Shown here piece by piece: positions 12,765 to 25,828 of a stretch of 64,000 nucleotides of DNA. The position numbers were made by a program, and so were the translations under genes. Below the pieces are notes generated by a model that was not told the DNA's origin, made no database searches, and saw nothing but the letters and a program-made list of their open reading frames with translations. Origin of the DNA: Hyalella azteca (taxonomy: Eukaryota; Arthropoda; Malacostraca; Amphipoda; Hyalellidae); assembly GCF_000764305.2 (NCBI RefSeq), contig NW_025933189.1, positions 208,850-272,849 of the forward strand, given 5' to 3'. Position 1 is the first letter of the stretch. The number at the start of each line of letters is the position of its first letter.

Positions 12765-13255
12765 AACGGCATGGCGCTTCTATTTACTGTAACTTTCTAG
12801 CATTCAGAAGGCATTCCTGCAGCACCTCAGTTTTGGCCACAGCCCTGCTTTTCTCTGAGGCTGACTTCTTGAGGGTTAGACGTGAGTGTAGGTCCCTTGC
12901 CTGGTGGCTTCAACGCTCTTCTCCTATAGGTTGTTATAGAGTAGAATAGAAGTGGCGGCACTGAAGAAATAGGCCCATGGCCTGTTGCCGATTCTTGTAC
13001 TTTTCGTGACAAGGGATCCGGCCTTTGGACCCCGATCTTTCCATAACTGACAATTGATTAAGATAGCTGCTGGACTTATTGCCTGGTCCTTAAGTTGCTA
13101 GGCATTTTAAGACTGAACATATGCTCCTGCATGGCTTCGTCTAGTCTGTTCTTGAAGGCGTTCATACTCTGAGCGTCAACGATGCTATCAGGGAGGCTGC
13201 TTGCGTTTCCTTCCCAATCAAGCCCCGCAGACGTCACAGGTGAGACTTGTTTCTT
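12765..13255 (-). mobile_element. Non-LTR retrotransposon (LINE) 3' end: polyprotein C-terminus plus 3' UTR
   Basis: On the minus strand, about 13215 to 13076 encodes SLPDSIVDAQSMNAFKNRLD followed by EAMQEHMF and a TAA stop. This is the usual C-terminal tail of arthropod LINE reverse-transcriptase proteins (the WNSLPDSVVNA...FK..LD pattern). Below the stop is a presumed 3' UTR that recurs near 39.83 and 40.54 kb (AAAGATCGGG, AAAGGCCGGATCC, CCATGGGCCTATTTCTTCAG). The 5' part is missing, so the copy is dead. Confidence 0.7.
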
Positions 13256-13259
13256 CTCA

Positions 13260-16200
13260 AGTTTTCGGTTGGTTTGCCTGGCCTGCTAGTTGGATTGTCG
13301 AGGTCTGCCTTGAATGAACGAGCCAGTCATGAGACATTCATTTGAACTTGAGATAAGTCATACTCATTTTCCTGGTAGTTCATGCTTTCTCATTTCCCTG
13401 GAATATTGAATTAGTTGCGGATCTTTATAATTGTGGAAAGGAACAACAATATTATTTAGATTTAAATTCATATGTTTGTTGAACAATGCTCTACAGAAGT
13501 CGCCCCCTTGACACAGAAGCAACATAACAATGTAATAATCATAATAATAAACTATTAACAATGTAATAATCATAAACACTAACATTATATTTTGACTAAA
13601 ATAGCTGCAAAATACAGAAACAGAAACGGTACGGGAAGTATTTTTGACTGTATTGTAGCATCATCATTAGTCATCATTAGTCAGCATCATCATTTATCGA
13701 GTTAAGTATAATAACTCGTGACGGTTACTAAGGTAATATATGTCTTACCGCACCATGACAAGGGAATTTATTCATCAATTAATTGTACCGATATTAGACT
13801 AAAAAAATATTGGCTAAATGATATTTCTGCTTAAATTAAATTCTCTGAGATGGTCATAAAATTAAGGTTAATGTGTTTATGACAGAGGCTATTATATTGG
13901 ACTGGATTTGACTAAATCATAAATCATTATTTACCTTTGCTTTAAACAATTCTAGGACTTAACAATTATATAGAAAAATTGACTTTCTTCAGTGGTTTAT
14001 CGTTGGAGCCTAACCTAAGTATGCAATGCATTAATAATGCTAAAGAACTAGTTGCATTAAATTCAAAATTTAATGCAATTTAAGTGCTCTCACTTTGTAA
14101 AGTAGCGACGAGAAATTTTGTATACAAAATTTAAGAGTACCTCCTAGTAGCATTCCCATTTTCTATTGATAGTTTTCAGCCTGACAGAAAATTTTCAAGA
14201 ATTACCAATGTAAATAGGCGTCGCATGTATAAGGAATTTTTGCCAAACTGAAATAGGAGTAAAACTGACGACGCAAAGTTATAAAATAAAAATAAAAAAA
14301 ACTTTTGAAAGCAATTGAAAGAAGAAAATAAATAACAAAAACAATATAAATTTTCTTTCATTTACGGAAAAGGAAATTCACGATAAGCAACAGCTTAGCT
14401 TAACAAATAAATTTGTCCGAATAATGTTTCCTTGTAAAAATGGCAAAGTCACACTCGGTAGACCAGATTTTTGCGGGAAGAACCTCACTAGGAGGAGACG
14501 AATCGTTGTTGACGACTCGCATCGTTACGATTTGGTGGCATATTCGGCAACATAAACACGAGAACGCACCTTGGATGCTGAAATGAATCGTTCGCAGTAT
14601 AGCGAATTGTGATCAAAGCGAATTTAGTCCAAGCAACGTATCTTCCTGATTGTCAGTTTCATGCTCACAATCATGGAGATTAAGCCAATATTCCAGAGCA
14701 AAATTACGACAAGTGTATGGTCATAATCTGAAAATCATGAATATTTATAAAATTTTGTAAGCGACAAAAATTGTACCAATCGAAGTGATTATTGCGAGTG
14801 AGTTTACAGAAAAAAGTATAATGCAATTCGCATTCTCGGGAATATATGTTAAAATATATGTTAGCAAGTCTTAAATTACTGGACAGGTAATTCATTATAA
14901 ATTGGAGCCTCGAACTTGTCGTTTTCCGTGAATGTGCAGTCTAAACTCAACATTGTCAAATTTGAGGGTTATTACGTGTTGACATGAATATTCAATCCTG
15001 TCAACTTTCGATATGATTGACAGATTAGTAATACGAGGGCAAGTTCTACTTTAATCGTTGAATTCAACAGTTGTTGTTTATCTTAGCCAATAGGAAACCG
15101 CCAGCCGAAAAGGGAAGCTTTACCATCAGAGCCCCCAAAACAATTGAACACCCATTTACTGCCGAATATAAGGAATACGATATCGGAAAATTATCTAGCT
15201 ACAAATATTTTATTTTCTGCAAGTCTAAAACAAATCGAGGACGTACGTAGAAACATCTGCCTAATATTCAATTATAAAAATAAACCTGTGATATAATCTC
15301 ACAACCAAATAAGACAAAATAGCGCACATTTGAGCACTGACCTATGAAGGAAAAGTTGATAGTTTAGATGCACCGCGGCGCTGGACATGCAGGAGCAGGT
15401 AAAAGAAAGTTAACAGTCTGGCAGTTGACGTACTCCTGTGAGGTGAGCGTAGCTCCGCGGTTGTTCATTAGGTGCCTCGTAAGATTGTGCACAACCCGCT
15501 TACATCCTGTGGTCTTATAAAGAGAATTAGCTGGTAAAACAGTGCCCACAATATATATAAGTATTGCTGGCCTAAAGCCTGGCACTGCAAGGTGATCACT
15601 GTAAAGTTTTTCATATTTCGGATAGTTAGGAATTTAAAGGACGCATTTGCAATTTTTAAAGAATGCACTATACAAATAGATGAAAAAGCTACAAGGCATC
15701 GGATTGTAAAATCAGACAGCTGAATCAATCAATAATGTATCAGCAACGAACGAACTGAATTCCAGACGTCTATATCAAATCCTATAAAATAATTATGATT
15801 CTATAACCGAGCTTGGCTGTGCAATTGCTCTTAGAAGAGTTAAGTGACTGCAGTTGTAAGGCCAGATGCATCACTCATGCAGTGAGGAGTGGCAAATGTT
15901 ATTTTTATGCACGGTTATTCTACAGTTTAAACAATGTAGCCACAAGAAAAAATTTTCAGAACGGAATTGGAGAAAGGAACATTCTATATTACCCGTATTA
16001 TTAGATCACGTGATCTTTTTAATTACGACGATCATACTATTTTTAACTAAAATTATTTTCAATGTTATTACAGTATGAGTATTGAGTAACCAAATGGGTT
16101 ACTCATACTTTGATGAATGTGGGTCTGAACTAGTCTCTCTTTGACATATGTATTTTAGTTTAAAAAATATTGACTGGATTGTATTGTTGAAACGTTATTG

Positions 16201-18560
16201 TTAAATAGCAGGGATTCTCTGTCCTGGCCCGTTTCGGAATTCTCGTCGTAACCAAGGCCGTTCGGCGAAGGCCCATTCGCAAACATGTCGCACTAGGCCG
16301 GCAATGACGAACTCAATTCTCATAACCGCAGTTTTCGGACGATTTGGCCGGGCACGGCGGAGGCCTCGGACGTTTTCTCGCAGGCATGTGCGGATGTTTC
16401 ACTTGCGAAATTGTTTGATTAAACTGGGCATGCCTGTCTTATTTTTGCCTTGGGGCTGCGCTGGTGCAACCTTTGTGGGCAAGAAGTAGTAGTAGAAGTA
16501 GTAGTATTAATTAAGTTTCTAGTGCTGTAGAAAATCTTGATCTATTTCGCGCCGAATGTCCTTTGTGGGCAAATATGCATGTTCACCCGAGGCTGGCTCC
16601 CAGACTGTGGCGATTTCTGACTGGGAAATAATGCTCGGATAATCTGCTAGTGTTATTATAAAAAAGTTTTAACCTGAGTACATAGCTTACGTGCAGTGTG
16701 ATCCAACATAATTTTTTGTTATATTTTTTGTAACATATTTTAGATGATGATGATAGATGATGAAGAAGATCAAGTGTAAGTTATCAGAAATATTGTCAGC
16801 AGGGTTTCCAGTTTCAATACATGTTGGATGTTACAATGGATGACTGTGCTAAATTTCAGATGCCGGCGCACAATAATTTTTTTAAAATAAATTCGACCCA
16901 GAACTGAGTGAGTGAACGGGCGAGCATGTGATATAGAGCATGTGATATATATAGAAAGGACAATCGTTATAGACGAACAGCGGCAGGGCTTCAAGAAACG
17001 TCTCATATTTGCAGTTGTTATAGTAAATAAAATATATTGGTGAACTGTCTACTATTTAGGGCTTTTGCAGCAGTTATAGTAAATAAAATAAAAATATTGG
17101 TGAGCTGTCTATATACTATTGAGGGCGCTTTCACCCTCGAGCAGCACGCTGCATCAACACGAACGCAACAACTGTTGTCAACGCAGGCGCTCGATATCGT
17201 CGAGTTGTGACATAAAAACTCTGAACATCGTCCACGTAAGCGAACAGATTATGGACACGCGTCGTCCAAGCCTGTGACAACAAACAGTGCTGTTATGTGT
17301 ATAGGGTTCCCAGTACATGTAATAAAAAGCTAATTCACATCATGAGCGCCGACTTGCGTTTTACTGAGCGCGTGACTGCTTACTTTCCCTAGCCGAGCTC
17401 CTTTCTGATGCTTATTATAATTAGCCGCTTCCCTTACGGCTGGCAGAAAGCAGTTGTAGTGAGAGTGAACTATATAAATACATGGAATATGCACAGCAGA
17501 GATAAGTCTCTGCAGGGAAAGCAGCCTGCAGAGATGACATGTTCTGCAGGGATAATACAATCGATATATCATACCTGTACGTATAGTGTATACGCTACGC
17601 CAGTTCTATGTTCTTGGAAAAGAATCTGTGGTGCGACATAAATTGTGATTTTTCTAATAATTTATTTATTGGATGCGATGTATGTCAAATCCTGTTGTCC
17701 AAAATATACATGGAAATTTTCAGGATTATAAATATTTATTAAAGAAACACATTATGATGCTTGATGTTAATTAATCTGACCTAAATTACATAATCATGCA
17801 TTTTGCAATAATTTACGTCGAATAATTTACATCGAGGAATTTACACTGCATTCGTTGCTTAGTCGCAATTGCGCACGATTGATGTAGGCCTTTGCTGTCT
17901 TGAAGTTATTTACATAATTCTACTGCAAAAAAATCTTTTTAAATTTTATTATAATACTAACAATTACGTAAACTATATTGTATTCATATTAAGTATTGCA
18001 ATGTATTTTCTCCTTAGCTAAGAGAAGGCAAACCCCAGTTGGCTGCCGATCGTCTATATTTATTCCACGAACATTCATTCGCCCGAAATATTGCACACGT
18101 TTGACGCCTAAATTATTCGACGCGTCTTTGAATTAGCTTTTAGAAAGTGAGGCGCTGGTCATCGTCTTGTAACCGCACCGTCCGGCCGATCAAAGAGAAA
18201 ATCCACGTCCGAGAGCCCGCGTGCAATTCCGCTCGCTGGCGCAGCTGTTTTGTTCGGCTGCGTTGCAACACGATTCTTCTTCAGAGAGACAATGCCTTCT
18301 CTGACTGGCAAAAAAATTACCGGCTGATTTCCCTACTGATTTTTATGGAAATTTTTTTTCTACGATCTAGATAAAGCTTGCGAAACTGTTTGATTAAACT
18401 GGTCCATGAATAAACTAAACTCTTACTTTGAATTTGCGATATAATTTCAAAGACAACCAGCAATTTTTTCGTACGGTAATAAAATAGTCATTTATGTTCA
18501 ATACAGCATTCTTCAATGCTGCAAATAATTTGTGATGTGATTTAAAAAATGAATTGCATG
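13260..18560. other. Gene-free stretch
   Basis: No gene I can support. Minor items: CATCATTAGT repeats at about 13660-13690, GTAGTAGTAGAAGTAGTAGT at 16487, a near-duplicate GTAAATAAAATA...ATTGGTGA(A/G)CTGTCTA at 17020 and 17078, and a shared tract (CTTGCGAAA.TGTTTGATTAA) at about 16400 and 18379. Confidence 0.45.
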
Positions 18561-18629
18561 GGACTTTTGATAAGATGATTCCTCACTCACGTTGCGTGCG
18601 AGGGAGGATGCAATCGTACTCTCAAGAAT

Positions 18630-18700
18630 TCTCTCGTATGAGCTCAGAGATAAGGCTCATAAATCTCGATGGGTTCGAGCCTTTGCCCGCAGGTTCCATA
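18630..18700 (+). repeat. tRNA-like sequence with box A/box B motifs, possible SINE head
   Basis: TGAGCTCAGAGATAAGG resembles a tRNA box A region and GGTTCGAGCC, about 33 bp further on, fits box B. I do not see a clean acceptor stem, so a tRNA-derived SINE head is more likely than a working tRNA. Confidence 0.3.
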
Positions 18701-19599
18701 ATCTGTGCATTACGTCATCTGCTTGTTTGATCACAGCAGCCGAACTCGAACCATCACTTGTTAAGTTAACATGATGTTGCTGCTTACTCGCAGTCAAGAT
18801 ATTTTTTTTTATTCAAGTCAAGATATTAATTCATAAATGCGATGCCCTTTTTGATCAAAATGAATCCATGTTTGTGAACTCTAGAAGGAAAGTGATGCGA
18901 AACCTTTCTCTCTGGGAATCGTGAGAAAATCTCACTACCCCAAGATTCCAGACAAGGCACATTTATTATTAACACGTTGACTACGATTGCTTCATCTTGT
19001 ACTATTATTTCATTTTTCTGTACTGTTTTTAAACAGGGTTGCCAGACGGTCATTTTTTTCCGGACAAATTCCGTGACTTAGTTTTTCTCAATTGCGTTTG
19101 CCGGCTAAAATTTACGATAGCGGTACTTCCTAATTAAATTTTAAATACTGCAAGAAGAAAACAAATGGAATTTTTATAGCGGAACCTACAATTTAACTAG
19201 TATATGTTGAGTTATGGGTCTTTTTGGCCTTTTATGTTCTCGGATTTGGCCGATTTTAGGCAACATGAATTATGTACCACTACGTCCTGAAGAAATACAT
19301 TTCGTGGTACGCATATGTACCACTTCGGAGTCAACGTGTTAAAATATGAAGGTTTCAGGCGAGTCCAGCCTCCTACAGCAAATCTATAGTCATCTACGAC
19401 AAGTGCCACAGTACGAGGCAAGTCGTATATTATATCGAAGTTCCTAAGTCTCATGTTAGACCTCATATTTCAGCCAAGTCCCACGTCATCAGGTCAAATC
19501 TGACATTATAAGACGATTCAATTTGTATCAGTGAAGCAGTACGGTTTCTTCCAAGACATCGTAGTACCAGGCGCGTTCGCAGTACGAGGATAGTCCTAT

Positions 19600-19960
19600 A
19601 CTGTCCCGAATATGTCCCATGTCCCGTAGTATCAGACACGTCCCACAGCATCAAGCACGTCCCAAACCATCAGACACGTCCCACAGTATCAGACACGTCC
19701 CGTAGTAACAGACACGTCCCACAGTATCAGACACGTCCCGTAGTATCAGACACGTCCCACAGTATCAGACACGTCCCGTAGTATCAGACACGTCCCACAT
19801 CATCAGACACGTCCCACATCATCAGACACGTCGCACATCATCAGTCACGTCCCACATCATCAGTCACGTCCCACATCATCAGACACGTCCCACATTATCA
19901 GACACGTCCCACAGCATCAAACACGTCCCGTAGTATCAAACACGTCCCAGAGTCTCATGA
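19600..19960. repeat. 19-bp minisatellite
   Basis: Tandem CACGTCCCACAGTATCAGA with CCGTAGTATCAGA and CCACATCATCAGA variants. Decayed copies (GTCCCA..ATCAG) reach back to about 19440. Confidence 0.9.
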
Positions 19961-20109
19961 AAGTCCCAGAGGCTCTCTGTAGCAGCAGAGTATCCCTCGT
20001 GTAACGGCTGCCTCTCGAGAGCTGACGCATAAGTTGTGGGAAGTGAAGGGAGCGAGCGTGGGTTTGTGCTGTGCTTGGCATCATGTTAATTAAGGACTGC
20101 AGTGGGAAG

Positions 20110-20318
20110 GCCAATGCAACAAATATTATGATCATTGCAATTATGCAACAAATATTATGATCATTGCAATTATGCAACAAATATTATGATCATTGCAATT
20201 ATGCAACAAATATTATGATCATTGCCATTATGCAACAAATTTTATGATCATTGCCATTATGCGACAAATATTATGATCATTGTAATTATGAAACAAATAT
20301 TATGATCATTGCATCAAA
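20110..20318. repeat. 29-bp minisatellite, about 7 units
   Basis: Unit TGCAACAAATATTATGATCA plus TTGCAATTA; near-identical copies, so a recent expansion. Confidence 0.92.
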
Positions 20319-22380
20319 ACTTCATGCAGATGCCGGATTTTATGCCTCATGTCAATCATGCCTTATGCCTGCAAGCACTGGCAGGAGATAAATCAAAAGT
20401 ACGTACTCTTATCATTGCGTTAAAAATACCCTTTGAGGTTCAGATAAAAAATGGGTAATGAGGCTAAGGTGTCGCGAAATTTTGTGCAGCTTCACATATT
20501 TTCTTCCGATTAAAATCTGACCGTTTCGTGTGAAGCTTTCTTTCCCGTGCCACATCATTTCGCTTCGCCGTGAAAGTGAGACCGAGGGTTCACCCTCTGT
20601 CAACTAACGGTAGCTATCGTTCCCAGGCTTTTAGAGAAGAACAGCATTAACGACAGTTAATGTATCAGTAGTAAGAGGGTTAACGCAGCAATAAAATGGA
20701 GGCGTATAATTTTTTCAACAAATCTGATTTATTCGCCCACATGAGAGCTGAGCACCATGACCCAGAGTCGGTTTTGACCTCCTACACTTAAGACGACACC
20801 CACGCTTCATTTTCATTTGTGTAAGAACACCACAAACTTGGTGGTCTAGCAATAAAACTATCGAGCAAATATAATGAGCCAAAAATTGATGGACATGCAA
20901 ATAGTGTTCAATAGTGGCTATTGAACACTATTGAACACTATAGAACCCTATTTGAATGTGTTCAATAGTGTTCAGCAAGAAAGAAAAGACTGTCTTAGAA
21001 AAGGACACTGAAACGATTCTAAATGTACATTTTTTATTGAAAAGATTATAAGGTGCACGGGAATGTTGTATAAAACCGGAACGCTGGTGAAAAGAGTGGT
21101 GCAACGATAGAAACTTGAACTTTGTTGAAACGGGACGTTGGAAGGGGTCAAAGAGGACAAAATATATTAATTGTTAGATAATGGGAGCTCACGATTTTTA
21201 CAGCTAGATGAATTATTGTCCATATTCTTTTCTGTGATAACAATGATGTCCATCGCATTTTCTGAATCGACAAATGATGATCAATGAGAGCATTCAGCTC
21301 AAAATTCCTAATTCTCATTCAATATTGCACGAAAATCTTCTCACTTGACACGTATACTCAACATTGTCCGAGTCAGAGTTTTTAGCCAGCGAAATTAGTA
21401 AAGTGAGTAAACAGACGCTAAGTTTCCATTATTTTCATGATAACCGCTTGTAACTGGAGTTACAATGATAAGAGCCATGCCCAGTAAACGAACGTTTAAG
21501 TCACGACTCATCGTGTGTCACAGTGTTTGCCATTATTAGGCTACAGGCACTCCAACCGTTCCCTGTAAACAGGTCTAAAGCGTCATGCAATATTATAACT
21601 TTCACCGCGGCAGTTGCTTATGGAGCCGCGCATTGCATCCTGGCGCTGGTGAAGGTCGCTCAAGGAATTAAACGTGCGGGAAATACGGACGGTGAGAGGC
21701 GCGTCTCTTACCTAACTGTACATCCGGCTTCTGATGGTTCTCCAGGTCAGCCACAATAGACGGCCAATCTTTCCAAAGCGAGGTGACAAGAAAGGCTCCC
21801 GCTAGGGAAGCTGATTTCATTTACGTAAGCCGAAAGTGTTGAAAATTCGCAATTGTGAGCAGCGAGATGCGCGCAATAGGAGGGGTGGTAGGTTTTTGTG
21901 CTATTTAAAAACGGTCAATGAACGACTAATATCATTTCTAACCTCAAAAGTTGCGTTGTAATTTATACATCCGCCCACACTTTCACTCCGAGCATAGGAA
22001 TAATATGGTACCATAGCGAGACCATTGAGCTCTACCTGAAATTAGCTCTACCTGAATGATTTCACAGTGGATATGAATAATACTCATATCGTCGGAAAAA
22101 TAATCGCACAAGCATGCCACGATACCAAGAAGAGCAATTAAGTAACGAAAGTAAACACAGGACATGAACGTGGCATTCACTCTCACTCTGCTTGGCGCAG
22201 TATAGGCAATGATTCTGCGCCCGCGTCCCAGAGTTCACCACGAAGCCCTAAATTTCGTATACATTTGATATGATCTTCAAGCGATTCTTGATTGGAAAAG
22301 TCAAGACTTTTCTTGACTTCAGGCGATTTTTGACAGGCTTTGTGAAGCGCAAAAATGGTTTATGTTACATTAAGCACTGT
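20319..22380. other. Gene-free stretch with one hairpin
   Basis: No gene recognised. At 20905-20975, GTTCAATAGTG and CACTATTGAAC copies alternate in opposite orientations and could fold into hairpins. Confidence 0.45.
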
Positions 22381-22384
22381 CATT

Positions 22385-22565
22385 ATCCTCGACCCCTATC
22401 ATCGTCTCCTTTCATCGGCCTTTATCCTCGACCCCCCCTCTTTTCTTGCCCTGTAATCGGCCTTTATCCTCGACCCCTCTCTTCGGGCCCTATCATCGGC
22501 CTTTATCCTCGACCCCTCTCTTCGGGCCCTATCATCGGCCTTTACCTTCGTCACCTATCCTCGCC
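22385..22565. repeat. 39-bp C/T-rich minisatellite, about 4 units
   Basis: Unit CCTTTATCCTCGACCCCTCT plus CTTCGGGCCCTATCATCGG, more degenerate at both ends. The 103-residue frame here is repeat-derived. Confidence 0.85.
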
Positions 22566-23319
22566 CTCATCCTCGTCGTAGCCTCGTGACCGGAGCCTTT
22601 TGACTGTAACTGTAGCCTAATGACCATAACAATTTTCACCCTAGGGCAGAACCTGTTGAGGCTACTTTACAGTTACAAAACATTAGGCACCATTGAGCCT
22701 CTAGCCTGCCGATGTAATTAGGTTTTTAATCAGATTGTTGTTATAGCTGAGCTTGAAACATGAGCTTGTTAAAGCTGAGCTCTTTACATATGCAGACCAG
22801 ACTTAACCCTAAAGCATGGAATAAAATGAATATTTCAACTCTATTGATCCTATGTAACATCTTTCAAACGATCTAAATATACATAAAAGTTGTATTCATA
22901 TAGGTTTTCTTCAAAACTGGCGGTTAATTGAATAAAAAAGTTTTTGAAAACGGCAAATGTTGAGAATTTTTTCGGTGAAAATTTCATTGGTTAAGGTTTT
23001 CATTGATTCCAATATAATTCTTTAATAAATATAGAGACACTTTCTTCATTACAGCTCCTCATTGTAGCCTTAAAAATTATTACAAAATTAGCATCACATA
23101 TAATTCAATGCCAAGACGTGCGAACCAAGAAAACATAGCAAAACACATTGCTGATAATGTAAATGTATCCTTCTCTAAAAATCGGGAATTGAATACAGGA
23201 GATCGCTAACAAATATCATGGAAGAGAAGCAAGGTTCGTTGGCCTGAGGTTACAGCAGTGCGAGGTCATCCCGGTGAGAGGCAACAGGTTAACTTTATAA
23301 AATGCAACCAATGCCCGCG

Positions 23320-23735
23320 TGGCGCTTATAGCGTGTTGTTGTTGCTGCTGTGTCAACAAGTGATGAAGCCAGCGTAGCTTATAGCGTGTTGTTGTTGCGG
23401 CTGTGTCAACAAGTGATGAAGCCTGCGTAGCTTATAGCGTGTTGTTGTTGCGGCTGTGTCAACAAGTGATGAAGCCTGTGCCTGCGTAGCTTAATTATAG
23501 CGTGTTGTTGTTGCTGCTGTATCAACAAGTGAGAAGCCTGTGCCTGCGTAGCTTATAGCGTGTTGTTCTTGCTGCTGTATCAACAAGTGATGAAGCCTGT
23601 GCCTGCGTAGCTTATAGCGTGTTGTTCTTGCTGCTGTATCAACAAGTGATGAAGCCTGTGCATGCCTGCGGACGGGTCTTATAGCGTGTTGTTCTTGCTG
23701 CTGTATCGACAAGTGATGAAGCTGCATAGCGCTAA
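23320..23735. repeat. 53-59 bp minisatellite, about 7 units
   Basis: Unit AGCTTATAGCGTGTTGTTGT followed by TGC(T/G)GCTGT(G/A)TCAACAAGTG and ATGAAGCCTGCGT. Later units gain a CCTGTG insertion. The Gln/His-rich minus-strand frame is a by-product. Confidence 0.9.
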
Positions 23736-25385
23736 GAACAAATTTTTGCCCCTTGTTAAAGCTGCTTTATCAATGACTTTGGCATTTTTGTCCCTGACGC
23801 AGACCCTTGTTTAATTAAATACTTGTAATTTGAAAGTTTTATGTGCCTATTGAACACTCGTATAAGGAAGGTATTTAATTTCTAGCGTCGAAGTTTATTT
23901 TCATTCTAATTTTATTTTCATTCTTATTCACCATAAATAAAAGAAAATTTCACCAGCACATACAAAAGAAGAATAATGAAATTCTGACAATTATAAAGAC
24001 AAAGAACTGTCATTACCGAATAAGATCATTTTTCGACCTTTTTATTCCACTTTAAGATTTTTTTGGCATTCGAATTTCGCAATGATGTACATACACAAAT
24101 TCCTTTGCTTTTTGAAGGGAGCTGACTAACCATGCTATACATTTCAACCGCAAAAGATCCAATATTGATTCTGCAAGTCACGCGGAATATCGGAGCTTTT
24201 CTTTTAGGTTTTCCCGTAACTTTTTGACCCACAAAATTCGGAGCACAGACCGTCAGCTGTGCTGTGGTTTGGCAGACCCGTTGGCTGGCCTTCAATTGCT
24301 GCTGACGGACTTTACTGAGATGAATAACTTACAATAACTACATGTTTCTCTCTGAATAACATCTCTTTGCCATTCATCAAAAATAGCGCTACAGGCGTAA
24401 CGCTATTTCGACTTAAAATATTAGGTGATCAGTTGTAGGTGATCTTGGAGTGCAGTAAAAATGAGATGTTTGTAAAGATAATATATAATATTGTACGTAA
24501 TATATATGAAGTTCAACTACTTTGTTGCGGAAATAAAATATTTTAGAACATACCGTATTGATATTCACTGCATGGATTGCAGCTTCACATATAAATCGAG
24601 CTTGGGTTTGCTATCGATTTGTTCTCAGGTCATGTGCATAAATTGAAATATGACACCGCACTCCTTTGAAAATAAGGAAATTCGAGTTAGATATATTTTT
24701 TCATTTTCATATTTAATTTATGTTTAATAATTATCGAAAAACCGGAACCAAATGTGAATTACATGCTAACTTGAAGAAGCTTTTTGTATGCTGCCTCATT
24801 TTAATTGAAAATCTAATCTTTTCAGTGTCAGAGAAAAACAGCAAAGTTTAACTTACTTCAAAACTTCCTATATCCAAGGATATTACCCGGCCAATCTTTT
24901 CGCTGAAGCAATCACACGGTAAGCTCATAATTATTATTGCCTTTCTGATGCGCTCTCGAAACATTTCGAATTTCAGTTTAGTATCGAAAAATTCATTTCA
25001 TTAATAATGCTAAATTTTAATTTCAGCGTAAAATTTTAATTTCAGTGTGTTCAATTCAGAAAATTCAGTAGAGGCTTTCAGTTCGAGTTCGGAAGTCAAG
25101 TTCATAAGTTCGAAATTCTTCTCTTTGATCGTCCATTTTCAGTTAAATCAACTCAATTTTTCAGATGAAGATTACGTATCAAATTAGGAAATACTATATT
25201 GTTAAATATTCTTTTGTCAAATGAAATAATAATATACAATTCATTAAAAAGAATATCATGAAATATAATTCAAATGATTTAATAGGACTCGATTATTAGA
25301 TATTTCGTCGACGACATAAGTAATCTTATTAATATTCTTATAAAAAAATAACCAAACGACACAATAATGAGCATGAGCTTACGAG
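23736..25385. other. Gene-free stretch
   Basis: AT-rich sequence upstream of the secreted-protein gene. A minus-strand frame at 24026-24295 (89 codons) is not obviously low complexity, but I recognise no domain and do not call it. Confidence 0.4.
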
Positions 25386-25394
25386 AACACGAGA

Positions 25395-25800
25395 ATACCA
25401 TCATTACGAACATTAGTGTACGAGCATTATGAACACTAGTGTACGAGCATCATGAACATTAGTGTACGAGCATCATGAACATTAGTGTTCGAGCATCATG
25501 AAAATGAACATTAGTGTACGAGTATCATGAACATTAGTATACGAGCATTATGAACATTAGTATACGAGGATCATGAACACTAGTATACGAGCATTATGAA
25601 CATTAGTGTACGAGCATTATGAACACTAGTATACGAGCATTATGAACATTAGTATACGAGGATCATGAACACTAGTATACGAGCATTATGAACATTAGTA
25701 TACGAGCATCATGAACAATAGTGCACGAGCATTATGAACATTAGTGTACGAGCATTATGGACATTATACGAGCATCATGAACACTAGTATACGAGCATTA
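25395..25800. repeat. 23-bp minisatellite directly upstream of a start codon
   Basis: About 17 units of TGTACGAGCATCATGAACAT plus TAG (C/T, A/G and GTG/ATA variants). The array stops about 30 bp before the ATG of the secreted-protein gene, so it lies in its promoter, 5' UTR or first intron. Confidence 0.92.
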
Positions 25801-25828
25801 TGCATGTACTGTGCAGCCCTGAAAGGAG

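Noticed and set aside
22270..22581. 103-codon frame with YPRPLSSGPIIGL repeats
   Set aside because: Encoded by a 39-bp DNA minisatellite; no conserved non-repeat part.
24026..24295. 89-codon minus-strand frame of normal composition
   Set aside because: No recognised domain, no splice partners; expected by chance at this length.
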